NCBI GenBank assembly: GCA_938044045.1
Contig: CALIQN010000002.1
Span: 1 to 15,344, forward strand
Direction: 5' to 3'
Origin: an uncultured Peptococcaceae bacterium
Lineage (GTDB): Bacteria > Bacillota > Peptococcia > Peptococcales > Peptococcaceae
Length of the DNA: 15,344 nucleotides
The notes below the pieces were generated by a model. It searched no databases and was not told where the DNA came from. It saw only the letters and a program-made list of their open reading frames with translations. The position numbers and the translations under genes were made by a program. Of the stretch, positions 1-8,564 are shown piece by piece; position 1 is the stretch's first letter; each line of letters begins with the position of its first letter.

Positions 1-3000
1 CTATCTTATTCAAGTTAATATCATCATAGTAACGCATACCTGTACCAGCAGGGATCAACTTACCTAAAATAACATTTTCTTTTAAGCCAATAAGATAATC
101 TGTCTTTCCTTTAATTGAAGCATCTGTCAAAACCTTTGTAGTTTCTTGGAAAGAAGCAGCTGATAAGAAAGATTCAGTCGCTAAAGCGGCTTTAGTAATA
201 CCAAGCAATTGTACTTCACCAACTGCTTTTCTTTGATTACTTGCTTCAATTTTCTCATTCATTTCTTCAAAATCAATAATGTCAACCTGAGTACCCGCTA
301 AAAAAGGACTGTCCCCTCCATCTTCAATTTTAACTTTTCTCATCATTTGACGAACCATTACTTCGATGTGTTTGTCATTGATATCTACACCTTGTAAACG
401 ATAAACTTTCTGTACTTCACGAAGAAGATATTCTTGGACACCAAGGGCACCTTTAACCAAGAGTAATTCTTGTGGACTGATGGATCCTTCTGTTAATTCT
501 ACCCCTGCATCCACTACAGCCCCATCCATGACAGCAATATGGGCTCCATAAGGAATTTGATAAGTTTCTGTTTCACCAATATCTGATGTAATACGAATTT
601 CCATCTTTCCTTTTGATTCACCAAAACTTACTCTACCAGCAACTGTACTAATAACAGCCTGACCTTTTGGTTTTCTTGCTTCAAAAATTTCTTCAACACG
701 TGGTAAACCTTGAGTAATATCCCCACCTGCGATACCACCAGTATGGAAAGTACGCATGGTAAGTTGGGTTCCAGGTTCACCTATAGATTGGGCAGCTATA
801 ATACCAACAGCCTCTCCTATATCAACTAACTGACCTGTTGCAAGATTTCGACCATAACAATGTGCACATACGCCATGACGACTACGACAAGTAAGAGCAC
901 TTCTAATAACCACTTCTTCGATACCCATAGCCTGAATACTCTCTGCCATGGCATCATTTATAAAGTCACCTTTTTTAACAATGACAATGCCACTCTTAGG
1001 ATCTAAGACATCTTCAGCAACAAAACGTCCAGCAATGCGTTCACTTAATGGCTCTATTACCTCTGTACCATTCATGACTGCACGAACCTTTAGACCCTTC
1101 TTAGTACCGCAATCTTGTTCTCTTACAATAACATCCTGAGCAACATCAACGAGTCTTCTAGTTAAATAGCCGGAATCGGCTGTTCTAAGTGCAGTATCCG
1201 CCAAACCTTTTCTGGCACCATGACTTGAAATAAAATACTCAAGTACTGTCAAACCTTCACGGAAGTTTGCCTTAATTGGCATCTCAATGGTTTTTCCTGA
1301 TGGATCTGCCATCAATCCACGCATACCAGCAAGCTGTCTAATCTGCTGATTATTACCACGTGCCCCTGAAGTCGCCATCATATTAATAGAATTAAATTTA
1401 TCCAAATTATTCAAAAGCGCTGTCCCAACATCATCGGTACAACGTGTCCACTCAGCAATGACTAATTGATAGCGTTCTTCATCCGTAATCAAGCCGCGGA
1501 GAAACTTCGTTTCAATACGACTAATTGCTGCTTCACTCGTTTCCAAAAGAGTATCTTTCTCTTCAGGTATCAACATATCCATATAACCAATAGATACCCC
1601 TGATTGAGTTGAATATTTAAAACCTAATGCCTTAATACCATCAAGCATCATAGAAGTTTTTGTAATACCCAATTTTCTGAAACAATCATCAACTACTTTT
1701 CCTAACTGCTTTTTGCCAATAGTAGCATTGACATAAGGCAGTTCATCAGGAATGACTTCGTTGAATAAGATTCGCCCTACTGTAGTTTTAATCATTTCAC
1801 CATTATCCATACGTACATCAATAGGTGCCTGTAAATGGATAACTTTAGCATCATATGCAAGGCAAGCTTCTACTGGACTAGAAAACTGCTTTCCACTTCC
1901 CAAAGCGCCTTCTCTTTCAATTGTAAGATAATACGTACCCAATACCATATCCTGTGTTGGTACAGTCACCGGACGACCATCTTTAGGGTTAAGAATATTA
2001 TTAGCAGCTAACATCAAAACACGAGCTTCGGCTTGAGCTTCAGCAGATAAAGGAACGTGTACTGCCATCTGATCGCCATCAAAGTCCGCATTATATGCTG
2101 TACAAGCTAAAGGATGAAGTTTCAAAGCACGACCTTCAACTAAGACTGGTTCGAATGCCTGAATCCCTAATCTGTGTAAGGTAGGTGCACGGTTCAAAAG
2201 CACAGGATGTTCTTTAATAACCTCAGCTAAGACATCCCAAACGACAGGTTCTAAACGTTCCACCATACGTTTGGCACTCTTAACATTGGCTGCTGGTCCT
2301 TCTTTTGTCCATAATCGATGAATAACAATTGGCTTAAAAAGCTCTATTGCCATTTCTTTTGGCAGACCACACTGATGCATCTTAAGTTCTGGACCGACAA
2401 CAATAACAGAACGTCCAGAGAAATCGACACGCTTACCTAGCAAGTTCTGACGAAAACGACCCTGTTTACCTTTTAACATATCAGATAAAGACTTTAGTGG
2501 TCTGTTACCTGGTCCAGTTACTGGTTTACCTCTTCTACCATTATCAATTAAAGCATCAACCGCTTCTTGAAGCATACGCTTTTCATTTCTAACAATAATA
2601 TCAGGAGCTCCAATATCAAGTAGACGCTTCAAGCGATTATTACGATTAATGACGCGACGATATAAATCATTTAGGTCTGATGTTGCAAAACGTCCCCCAT
2701 CCAATTGAACCATAGGTCTAAGATCTGGTGGTATAACAGGTAAGACTTCTAGTACCATCCATTCTGGTCTATTATTAGATTGGCGCATCCCTTCTACAAT
2801 TTCTAAACGTCTAGCTGCTTTAATTTGACGTTGACCTGTAGAATTTTTAACATCTTCTTGAAGCTCTTTACTCAAGACTTCAAGATCCAATTCCTCTAAA
2901 AGTTCTTTAACAGCTTCTGCACCTATACCTGCACGGAAACCATCAATCCCAAATTCTTGACGTTTTTCACGATATTCTTTTTCACTTAAAATTTGACCTT

Positions 3001-3445
3001 TAGATAATTTTGTTTCTTTCACATTACCTGGATCGATAACAATATAAGACACAAAATAAATAACTCTTTCCAACTGTCTAGGACTCATATTAAGCAAGAG
3101 TCCCATCCGGCTTGGTATCCCTTTAAAATACCATATATGGGTACAAGGTGCTGCTAACTCTATATGTCCTAGCCGCTCACGCCTTACTTTTGAACTACCA
3201 ACTTCAACACCGCATCTATCACATATCAAGCCTTTATCACGAGAACGTTTGTATTTTCCACAACTACATTCTCCATCTTTCATCGGCCCAAAGATGCGTT
3301 CACAAAATAGACCATCTTTCTCAGATTTCAATGTTCGGTAGTTGATGGTTTCTGGCTTTTTGACCTCGCCACTAGACCAAGCACGAATTGCATCAGGTCC
3401 AGCTAAGCCAATCGTGATATGATCAACATGATTAATATTTCCCAA
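1..3445 (-). CDS. rpoC: DNA-directed RNA polymerase subunit beta' (3'-truncated by window edge)
   Basis: This is the catalytic beta' subunit of RNA polymerase, which forms the clamp and active site with RpoB. The 1148 visible codons read without a stop. The N-terminal zinc site has C60, C62, C75 and C78. The absolutely conserved NADFDGD motif that holds the catalytic Mg2+ is at 452-458. The bridge-helix region begins around GARGNNQQIRQLAG (694 onwards). The second zinc site has C779, C853, C860 and C863. The last visible residues follow the GKLIPAGTGM motif near the usual C-terminus, so probably only a few tens of residues are missing. I chose the TTG at 3445-3443 because an AGGGAG ribosome binding site lies 9 nt upstream, an in-frame TGA stands just beyond it, and no ATG or GTG fits. 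It follows rpoB after 37-38 nt with no terminator or promoter between them, so the two are cotranscribed. Confidence 0.98.
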   Translation of the reverse strand, partial: MGNINHVDHITIGLAGPDAIRAWSSGEVKKPETINYRTLKSEKDGLFCERIFGPMKDGECSCGKYKRSRDKGLICDRCGVEVGSSKVRRERLGHIELAAPCTHIWYFKGIPSRMGLLLNMSPRQLERVIYFVSYIVIDPGNVKETKLSKGQILSEKEYREKRQEFGIDGFRAGIGAEAVKELLEELDLEVLSKELQEDVKNSTGQRQIKAARRLEIVEGMRQSNNRPEWMVLEVLPVIPPDLRPMVQLDGGRFATSDLNDLYRRVINRNNRLKRLLDIGAPDIIVRNEKRMLQEAVDALIDNGRRGKPVTGPGNRPLKSLSDMLKGKQGRFRQNLLGKRVDFSGRSVIVVGPELKMHQCGLPKEMAIELFKPIVIHRLWTKEGPAANVKSAKRMVERLEPVVWDVLAEVIKEHPVLLNRAPTLHRLGIQAFEPVLVEGRALKLHPLACTAYNADFDGDQMAVHVPLSAEAQAEARVLMLAANNILNPKDGRPVTVPTQDMVLGTYYLTIEREGALGSGKQFSSPVEACLAYDAKVIHLQAPIDVRMDNGEMIKTTVGRILFNEVIPDELPYVNATIGKKQLGKVVDDCFRKLGITKTSMMLDGIKALGFKYSTQSGVSIGYMDMLIPEEKDTLLETSEAAISRIETKFLRGLITDEERYQLVIAEWTRCTDDVGTALLNNLDKFNSINMMATSGARGNNQQIRQLAGMRGLMADPSGKTIEMPIKANFREGLTVLEYFISSHGARKGLADTALRTADSGYLTRRLVDVAQDVIVREQDCGTKKGLKVRAVMNGTEVIEPLSERIAGRFVAEDVLDPKSGIVIVKKGDFINDAMAESIQAMGIEEVVIRSALTCRSRHGVCAHCYGRNLATGQLVDIGEAVGIIAAQSIGEPGTQLTMRTFHTGGIAGGDITQGLPRVEEIFEARKPKGQAVISTVAGRVSFGESKGKMEIRITSDIGETETYQIPYGAHIAVMDGAVVDAGVELTEGSISPQELLLVKGALGVQEYLLREVQKVYRLQGVDINDKHIEVMVRQMMRKVKIEDGGDSPFLAGTQVDIIDFEEMNEKIEASNQRKAVGEVQLLGITKAALATESFLSAASFQETTKVLTDASIKGKTDYLIGLKENVILGKLIPAGTGMRYYDDINLNKI

Positions 3446-3462
3446 AAGAGTACGCTCCCTTC
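3443..3462 (-). promoter_or_regulatory. rpoC ribosome binding site and TTG start
   Basis: On the minus strand GAAGGGAG (3462-3455) is followed by 9 nt and then TTG. The TTG frame is closed upstream by TGA, and the codons in between (AGG GAG CGT ACT CTT) cannot initiate. An ATG that overlaps the Shine-Dalgarno is out of frame. This fixes the start at TTG, an uncommon initiator for a core gene. Confidence 0.8.
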
Positions 3463-3483
3463 ATTAAGCTAACGCAAGACACA

Positions 3484-6400
3484 TTAATAGTCTGTACTAT
3501 TGATGTAATCTTCAATTTCAGTCTCTTCTAATACAATATAATTATTGACATCGCCATACTCTTCATTATCATCTTCGGTAACCTCTTCACTATAAGCTTT
3601 CTCATCCTCTTCAGGCTTATTTTCTGTTACAGTGATACCGAGGTCTTTAGCACCATTTGAGAAATCTCTATCATCATAAGACATATCAATTTCTTCATCA
3701 TTTTTATCTAATATACGGATATCTAGTGCAAGTGATTGTAATTCCTTAATCAAAACCTTGAAAGCTTCAGGCACACCAGCATCAGGCAGATTATCACCCT
3801 TAGTTATAGCCTCATAGGTTTTAATTCTACCAGTCGCATCATCAGACTTCACTGTTAAAATCTCTTGAAGGGTATGGGAAGCACCATACGCCTCCAAAGC
3901 CCAAACTTCCATTTCCCCAAAGCGCTGTCCACCAAACTGTGCTTTCCCGCCAAGAGGCTGTTGTGTAACAAGAGAGTACGGACCTGTTGAACGAGCATGG
4001 ATTTTATCATCAACAAGGTGGGCTAATTTAAGATAATACATATAACCAACAGTAACAGGATTATCAAGATATTCACCTGTTCGACCATCCCTTAAATGGA
4101 ACTTCCCACTTCTATCAAAGCCTGCTTTTTCAAGCATATCACCTATATCAGATTCGGAAGCACCATTAAATACTGAAGTTGCAAAATGTACACCAAGTGC
4201 TTTAGCCGCCATCCCTAAATGAACTTCCAGTACTTGTCCTATGTTCATTCGGCTTGGTACCCCCAAAGGATTAAGCACAATGTCCACTGGGGTACCATCT
4301 GGTAAATACGGCATATCACATTCCGGTAGAACACGAGAAACAACACCTTTATTCCCATGTCGTCCCGCCATCTTATCGCCTTGTGAAATTTTTCTTTTTT
4401 GTGCAATATAAACACGAACAATACGATTTACCCCAGGTGGAAGCTCATCTCCTGCTTCTCTTGTGAAAACTTTCACATCAACAACAATCCCAGAAACACC
4501 ATTTGGCACGCGTAAAGAGGTATCACGAACTTCTTTAGCCTTTTCCCCAAAGATAGCACGCAAAAGTCTCTCTTCACTTGTCAGTTCAATCTCACCTTTT
4601 GGTGTTACTTTTCCAACTAAGATATCTTTTGATCTAACCTCTGCACCAACACGAATAATCCCTCTATCGTCAAGGTTTTTAAGCAAATCTTCACCTATAT
4701 TAGGTATATCACGCGTGATTTCTTCTGGACCAAGTTTGGTTTCACGTGCCTCAGTATCAAATTCTTCAATATGAATAGAAGTATAGATATCCTCTTTTAC
4801 TAAACGTTCGCTAATTAAAACAGCATCTTCATAGTTATAACCTTCCCAGTTCATAAAAGCAATTAGAGCATTTCTACCTAATGCTAATTCACCTTTATCT
4901 GTTGAAGGTCCGTCTGCTAAAATATCACCTGCTTTAATTTCTTGTCCTTTTTTTACGAGGACACGTTGATTAATACAAGTACCTTGGTTAGAACCTTTAT
5001 ATTTTGTTAACGGATAAACATCTCGAGTCCCATCTTCTCTTTTGATGACAATCTCTTCAGCTGAGACAGCACTCACTACACCACTATGTTCAGCAATCGC
5101 CATAACACAACTGTCATAAGCTGCCTTATGTTCCATACCAGTACCAACAAATGGTGCTTCTGGTATAAGAAGTGGCACAGCCTGGCGTTGCATGTTTGTT
5201 CCCATCAAGGCTCTATTTGCATCGTCGTGTTCTAAAAATGGGATTAAAGCTGTTGCGATAGATACCACTTGTTTTGGTGAGACGTCCATATATTCGATTT
5301 CTTCTTTATTAACAACGATATTTTCGTCTCCTCGACGAGCGTCTACCTTTTCTTGAATAATAAAGTTATTTTCGTCCAATTCTGTGTTCGCTTGAGCTAT
5401 AGTATATTTTTCCTCAACATCAGCAGTAAGGTAATGTACCTCATTGCTGACTCGACCTGTTTCTTTTTCTACGACACGATAGGGGGTTTCAATAAAACCA
5501 TATTCATTTACTTTACCATAGGTCGCTAAAGAGTTAATAAGCCCAATATTAGGTCCTTCTGGCGTTTCAATTGGACACATTCTTCCATAGTGTGAGTGGT
5601 GAACATCGCGAACCTCAAACCCAGCTCTTTCTCTAGAAAGACCCCCTGGCCCAAGGGCTGATAATCTTCTTTTATGTGTTAATTCAGCTAATGGATTGAT
5701 TTGATCCATAAACTGAGAAAGTTGAGAAGAACCAAAAAATTCCTTTATACTTGCTACAACTGGTCTGATATTAATCAATTGTTGAGGTGTAATTTCTTCA
5801 GAATTTTGTGTGGTCATACGTTCACGGATATTTCGTTCCATACGTGTTAAGCCTATTCTGAATTGATTTTGTAATAATTCCCCAACAGAACGAATACGAC
5901 GATTACCTAAATGATCAATATCATCTACAGAATATCCTTCTAAACCTTCCATTAACTTCAAGATATATCTATAGGTTTCTAGAATATCCTCTTCCACCAG
6001 ATGCTTAACAGACTTATCTACTTCCAAATTTAATTTTTTATTAATTTTATAGCGACCAACTTTAGCAAGATCATAACGTCTACGATCAAAGAAAAGCGCT
6101 TCAATAAGATTTCTTGCACTTTCAACAGTTGGTGGATCGCCCGGTCTTAAACGCTTATAGATTTCAATTAAAGCTTCTTCTTGAGATTTATTAGTATCTT
6201 TATCTAGTGTTGGGTTGATTAACTCAGGATTATCAAATAAAGAACGGATATCATCATCACTAACGTATCCTATTGCTCTTAAGAAAATTGTTGCTGGTAA
6301 CTTTCTAGTACGATCAAGTCGTACATGCAAAATATCATTGGCATCACTTTCTAACTCAAACCACGCACCACGATTCGGAATAATCGTACAGCCAAAGAGT

Positions 6401-6861
6401 CTTTTTCCTCTAGTATCAATAGAGCTATGGAAATATACACCAGGACTTCTGACAAGTTGACTGACAATAACACGTTCGGCACCATTGACGATAAAAGTGC
6501 CTTGATCCGTCATGAGTGGAAAATCACCCATGAACACTTCTTGTTCTTTAATTTCGCCATCTTCTTTATTAATCAAACGAACTTTCATCCGAAGTGGTGC
6601 TGCATAGGTCGCATCTTTATCCTTACATTCAGAAACATTGTATTTTGGCTTACCAAAATTTGACCCTAAAAACTCTAAAGTTAAGGTGTCAGAAAAATCC
6701 ACTATAGGAGATACTTCATTAAAAGTCTCTTGAAGTCCCTCTTTTAAGAACCAATCATATGAGTTCCTTTGAATCTCGATTAGATTTGGCATTTCCATAA
6801 TCTCATCAAGATTTGCAAAACTCTCTCTCGATGTTAAAGCATGGCTTCTTTGTTCGACCAA
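3484..6861 (-). CDS. rpoB: DNA-directed RNA polymerase subunit beta
   Basis: This is the beta subunit of RNA polymerase, which shares the active site with RpoC and is the target of rifampicin. From the chosen TTG it has 1125 residues, a normal length for this group. The rifampicin region GSSQLSQFMDQ...THKRRLSALGPGG lies at about 377-407. The key drug-contact residues are wild type: D386, H396 and S401 (E. coli D516, H526 and S531). The residue matching E. coli N518 is I388. Around 668-685 is the conserved NWEGYNYEDAV block with E678 and D679. GDKMAGRHGNKG with its active-site lysines is at 828-839. The last 44 residues form a very acidic tail (18 Asp/Glu). A GTG three codons upstream (6870) is open but overlaps the Shine-Dalgarno, so TTG is preferred. 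It is first in the rpoBC operon behind its own consensus promoter. No ribosomal L10/L12 gene precedes it. Confidence 0.98.
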   Translation of the reverse strand: MVEQRSHALTSRESFANLDEIMEMPNLIEIQRNSYDWFLKEGLQETFNEVSPIVDFSDTLTLEFLGSNFGKPKYNVSECKDKDATYAAPLRMKVRLINKEDGEIKEQEVFMGDFPLMTDQGTFIVNGAERVIVSQLVRSPGVYFHSSIDTRGKRLFGCTIIPNRGAWFELESDANDILHVRLDRTRKLPATIFLRAIGYVSDDDIRSLFDNPELINPTLDKDTNKSQEEALIEIYKRLRPGDPPTVESARNLIEALFFDRRRYDLAKVGRYKINKKLNLEVDKSVKHLVEEDILETYRYILKLMEGLEGYSVDDIDHLGNRRIRSVGELLQNQFRIGLTRMERNIRERMTTQNSEEITPQQLINIRPVVASIKEFFGSSQLSQFMDQINPLAELTHKRRLSALGPGGLSRERAGFEVRDVHHSHYGRMCPIETPEGPNIGLINSLATYGKVNEYGFIETPYRVVEKETGRVSNEVHYLTADVEEKYTIAQANTELDENNFIIQEKVDARRGDENIVVNKEEIEYMDVSPKQVVSIATALIPFLEHDDANRALMGTNMQRQAVPLLIPEAPFVGTGMEHKAAYDSCVMAIAEHSGVVSAVSAEEIVIKREDGTRDVYPLTKYKGSNQGTCINQRVLVKKGQEIKAGDILADGPSTDKGELALGRNALIAFMNWEGYNYEDAVLISERLVKEDIYTSIHIEEFDTEARETKLGPEEITRDIPNIGEDLLKNLDDRGIIRVGAEVRSKDILVGKVTPKGEIELTSEERLLRAIFGEKAKEVRDTSLRVPNGVSGIVVDVKVFTREAGDELPPGVNRIVRVYIAQKRKISQGDKMAGRHGNKGVVSRVLPECDMPYLPDGTPVDIVLNPLGVPSRMNIGQVLEVHLGMAAKALGVHFATSVFNGASESDIGDMLEKAGFDRSGKFHLRDGRTGEYLDNPVTVGYMYYLKLAHLVDDKIHARSTGPYSLVTQQPLGGKAQFGGQRFGEMEVWALEAYGASHTLQEILTVKSDDATGRIKTYEAITKGDNLPDAGVPEAFKVLIKELQSLALDIRILDKNDEEIDMSYDDRDFSNGAKDLGITVTENKPEEDEKAYSEEVTEDDNEEYGDVNNYIVLEETEIEDYINSTDY

Positions 6862-6875
6862 AGCAATCACCCCTC
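6859..6875 (-). promoter_or_regulatory. rpoB ribosome binding site that decides a TTG start
   Basis: The minus strand reads GAGGGGTGATTGCTTTG. The purine-rich GAGGGGTGA (6875-6867) can pair with the 16S anti-Shine-Dalgarno, allowing one G-U pair. The in-frame GTG at 6870-6868 lies inside this element with no spacing. The TTG at 6861-6859 sits 8 nt after the GGGG core, an ideal distance. An ATG at 6877-6875 is out of frame. I infer TTG as the start; mass spectrometry of the N-terminus would be needed to be certain. Confidence 0.65.
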
Positions 6876-6892
6876 ATAAAAGTACAAACAAA

Positions 6893-6915
6893 GCAAAGAA
6901 AACTGAATTCTTTGC
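6893..6915 (-). other. small hairpin in the rpoB leader
   Basis: Within the roughly 79-nt untranslated leader predicted for rpoB, GCAAAGAA pairs perfectly with TTCTTTGC around a 7-nt loop. The stem is AT-rich and is followed by a broken T-rich stretch (TTTGTTTG), not a clean U-tract. It could be a 5' stabilising hairpin or a weak attenuator, or may have no role. Only the base pairing is seen; function is unknown. Confidence 0.35.
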
Positions 6916-6946
6916 AAAACTATTCCATTTTACCATTAGCTTAACT

Positions 6947-6975
6947 ATTATACATGAAGTTTTACGCATTGTCAA
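6947..6975 (-). promoter_or_regulatory. sigma-A-type promoter of rpoBC
   Basis: The minus strand has a perfect TTGACA (6975-6970), a 17-nt spacer and a perfect TATAAT (6952-6947). This is the full vegetative consensus. Transcription should start near 6940. It is the only good promoter between ilvC and rpoB and it points into rpoB. The first two bases of the -35 box are also the end of the T-tract of the ilvC terminator, so upstream transcripts end where this promoter begins. Strong constitutive transcription, as expected for a core polymerase operon, is inferred. Confidence 0.88.
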
Positions 6976-7010
6976 AAAAAATCTTCCACTAATCATACTA
7001 GTGGAAGATT
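6974..7010 (-). terminator. rho-independent terminator of ilvBNC
   Basis: On the minus strand AATCTTCCACTA (7010-6999) and TAGTGGAAGATT (6991-6980) form a perfect 12-bp stem with a 7-nt loop, followed immediately by eight T. The stem lies 54 nt after the ilvC stop codon. On the plus strand the hairpin is not followed by a T-run, so it acts only on minus-strand transcripts. Confidence 0.92.
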
Positions 7011-7064
7011 CTTATCAAACCGTTTCAATCTCTTATATCGTACTTCTATTTTTCTTTTTTTGGT

Positions 7065-8057
7065 TTAGTCTTTTTTCACAAATTTCATATGAGAACGTAG
7101 CTCACGTCCAACAGCTTCAATCTGATGATTAGCACCATTTTCTTTCATGGCAGTATAACTTGGGCGACCAACCATATTTTCGAGCATCCAATTTTTAGCA
7201 AATACACCATTTTGAATATCCTTTAATACAGCTTTCATGTTTTCCTTGACATGCTCATCAACAACTCTCGGCCCACTGACATAATCTCCATACTCTGCTG
7301 TATCGCTGCAAGAATAGCGCATATATTCCATACCGCCCTCATACATAAGATCAACAATGAGTTTCATCTCATGGAAACATTCAAAATAGGCAATTTCTGG
7401 CTGATAGCCAGCTTCAACTAGGGTCTCAAACCCTGCTTTAATAAGGCTAGTTAAACCACCACATAAAACTGCTTGTTCACCGAACAAATCTGTTTCTGTT
7501 TCTTCTTTAAAAGTTGTTTCAATAACACCGGCTTTCGTACAGCCAATACCTTTTGCAAAAGCCAAAGCTAAATCACGTGCCTGTCCTGTTTCATCTTGAT
7601 AAACTGCGAATAAGCCAGGTACACCCATTCCTTCAACAAAGGCTTTACGAAAACTGTGGCCCGGACTTTTTGGTGCAGCCATAAAAACATCTACGCCCTT
7701 TGGTGCCACAATTTGTCTAAAATGAATATTAAAACCATGAGAAAAACTAAGTGCCTTACCTTCTGATAAGTATGGTGCAATTTCATCACGATAAACTTGA
7801 CCTTGTTTCTCGTCAGGCATAAGAATGTGAATAACATCACATGCCTTAGTTGCTTCTGAAACAGTCATTACTTGAAGCCCATCTTCTTTTGCCTTTTCTA
7901 CCGAAAGACTTGTTTGGCGTAAACCAACAATTACTTCAAGTCCATTATCTCTTAAATTGAGTGCTTGTGCTCTGCCTTGGCTGCCATAGCCCAATACCGC
8001 AACCTTCTTACCTCTTAAAATTTCCAAATTTGCATCATTATCATAATACATTTTCAT
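7065..8057 (-). CDS. ilvC: ketol-acid reductoisomerase (class I)
   Basis: The enzyme converts 2-acetolactate or 2-aceto-2-hydroxybutyrate into the dihydroxy acids of the valine, leucine and isoleucine pathway, using Mg2+ and NAD(P)H. At 330 residues it is a typical class I (short) enzyme. The Rossmann motif GYGSQG is at 23-28. The following loop (GLRQTSLS, about 45-52) keeps polar residues typical of NADPH-using forms. H107 in SHGFNIHF and K130 in the APK motif are active-site residues. Metal ligands D190, E194, E226 and E230 and substrate-binding S251 are all present at family positions. APKSPGH at 128-134 differs from the more common APKGPGH. The ATG at 8057 has GGAG 8 nt upstream. The gene is last in ilvBNC, 21 nt after ilvN, and is followed by a strong terminator. 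Confidence 0.97.
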   Translation of the reverse strand: MKMYYDNDANLEILRGKKVAVLGYGSQGRAQALNLRDNGLEVIVGLRQTSLSVEKAKEDGLQVMTVSEATKACDVIHILMPDEKQGQVYRDEIAPYLSEGKALSFSHGFNIHFRQIVAPKGVDVFMAAPKSPGHSFRKAFVEGMGVPGLFAVYQDETGQARDLALAFAKGIGCTKAGVIETTFKEETETDLFGEQAVLCGGLTSLIKAGFETLVEAGYQPEIAYFECFHEMKLIVDLMYEGGMEYMRYSCSDTAEYGDYVSGPRVVDEHVKENMKAVLKDIQNGVFAKNWMLENMVGRPSYTAMKENGANHQIEAVGRELRSHMKFVKKD

Positions 8058-8078
8058 CTTTCATTCTCCTCACTTCTA

Positions 8079-8564
8079 CTATAATTCTTTAGAACTTCTT
8101 ACCATTGCACTTATTCCAGTTTTTACAATTTCTTGAACCCCAAATGGTCGCAAAGACTTCACAATAGCATCAATTTTATCTTCATCACCTGTTGCTTCTA
8201 TAATCATAGAACGTCGACCAATATCAACAATACGTGCTCTAAAAATATCCATTAATTGAATAATCTCACTACGTGTACTATGATCAGAAGCCACTCTGAT
8301 TAAAAGTAATTGTCTCTCTACTGTTTCTTCCTGAGTAATATCATTAACTTTAATAACCTCAAGCAGCTTATAAAGTTGTTTCACAACTTGTTCCATAACC
8401 TCAGTTGCACCATTAACAACTATGGTCATGTGAGAAATAGTATCGTTATCTGTATCACTAACAACTAAGCTACTAATGTTATAGCCTCTTCGTGTAAAAA
8501 GACCAGAAACTTTAGATAAAACACCAGGTACATTTTCTACTGTTACAGATAATTTATGTTTCAT
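8079..8564 (-). CDS. ilvN: acetolactate synthase small (regulatory) subunit
   Basis: This is the regulatory subunit of acetohydroxyacid synthase; in the family it activates IlvB and confers feedback inhibition by valine. The 161 residues from the ATG hold an N-terminal ACT domain (about 1-75) with the effector-loop signature NVPGVLSKVSGLF (11-23) and RRGYNI. A second ACT-like domain (about 83-161) includes RPFGVQEIVKTG. The length matches IlvN/IlvH. I chose the ATG at 8564 because GGGGGA lies 8 nt upstream. A TTG at 8570 is in frame but too close to that site. The start lies inside the end of ilvB (11-nt overlap), indicating translational coupling so that the two subunits are made together. 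The stop is a tandem TAG TAG. Some annotations call this gene ilvH. Confidence 0.95.
   Translation of the reverse strand: MKHKLSVTVENVPGVLSKVSGLFTRRGYNISSLVVSDTDNDTISHMTIVVNGATEVMEQVVKQLYKLLEVIKVNDITQEETVERQLLLIRVASDHSTRSEIIQLMDIFRARIVDIGRRSMIIEATGDEDKIDAIVKSLRPFGVQEIVKTGISAMVRSSKEL

Noticed and set aside
948..1139. Short plus-strand open frame opposite rpoC
   Set aside because: It lies wholly antisense to conserved RpoC codons, has no family resemblance and no convincing ribosome binding site. The same applies to 3148-3345 (rpoC), 4463-4774, 6215-6460 and 6427-6663 (rpoB).
3463..6944. Inverted copies of a 9-mer (TTAAGCTAA / TTAGCTTAA) in the rpoB leader and the rpoB-rpoC gap
   Set aside because: The match is only 9 AT-rich bases, does not extend, and is separated by 3.4 kb; chance is the simplest explanation.
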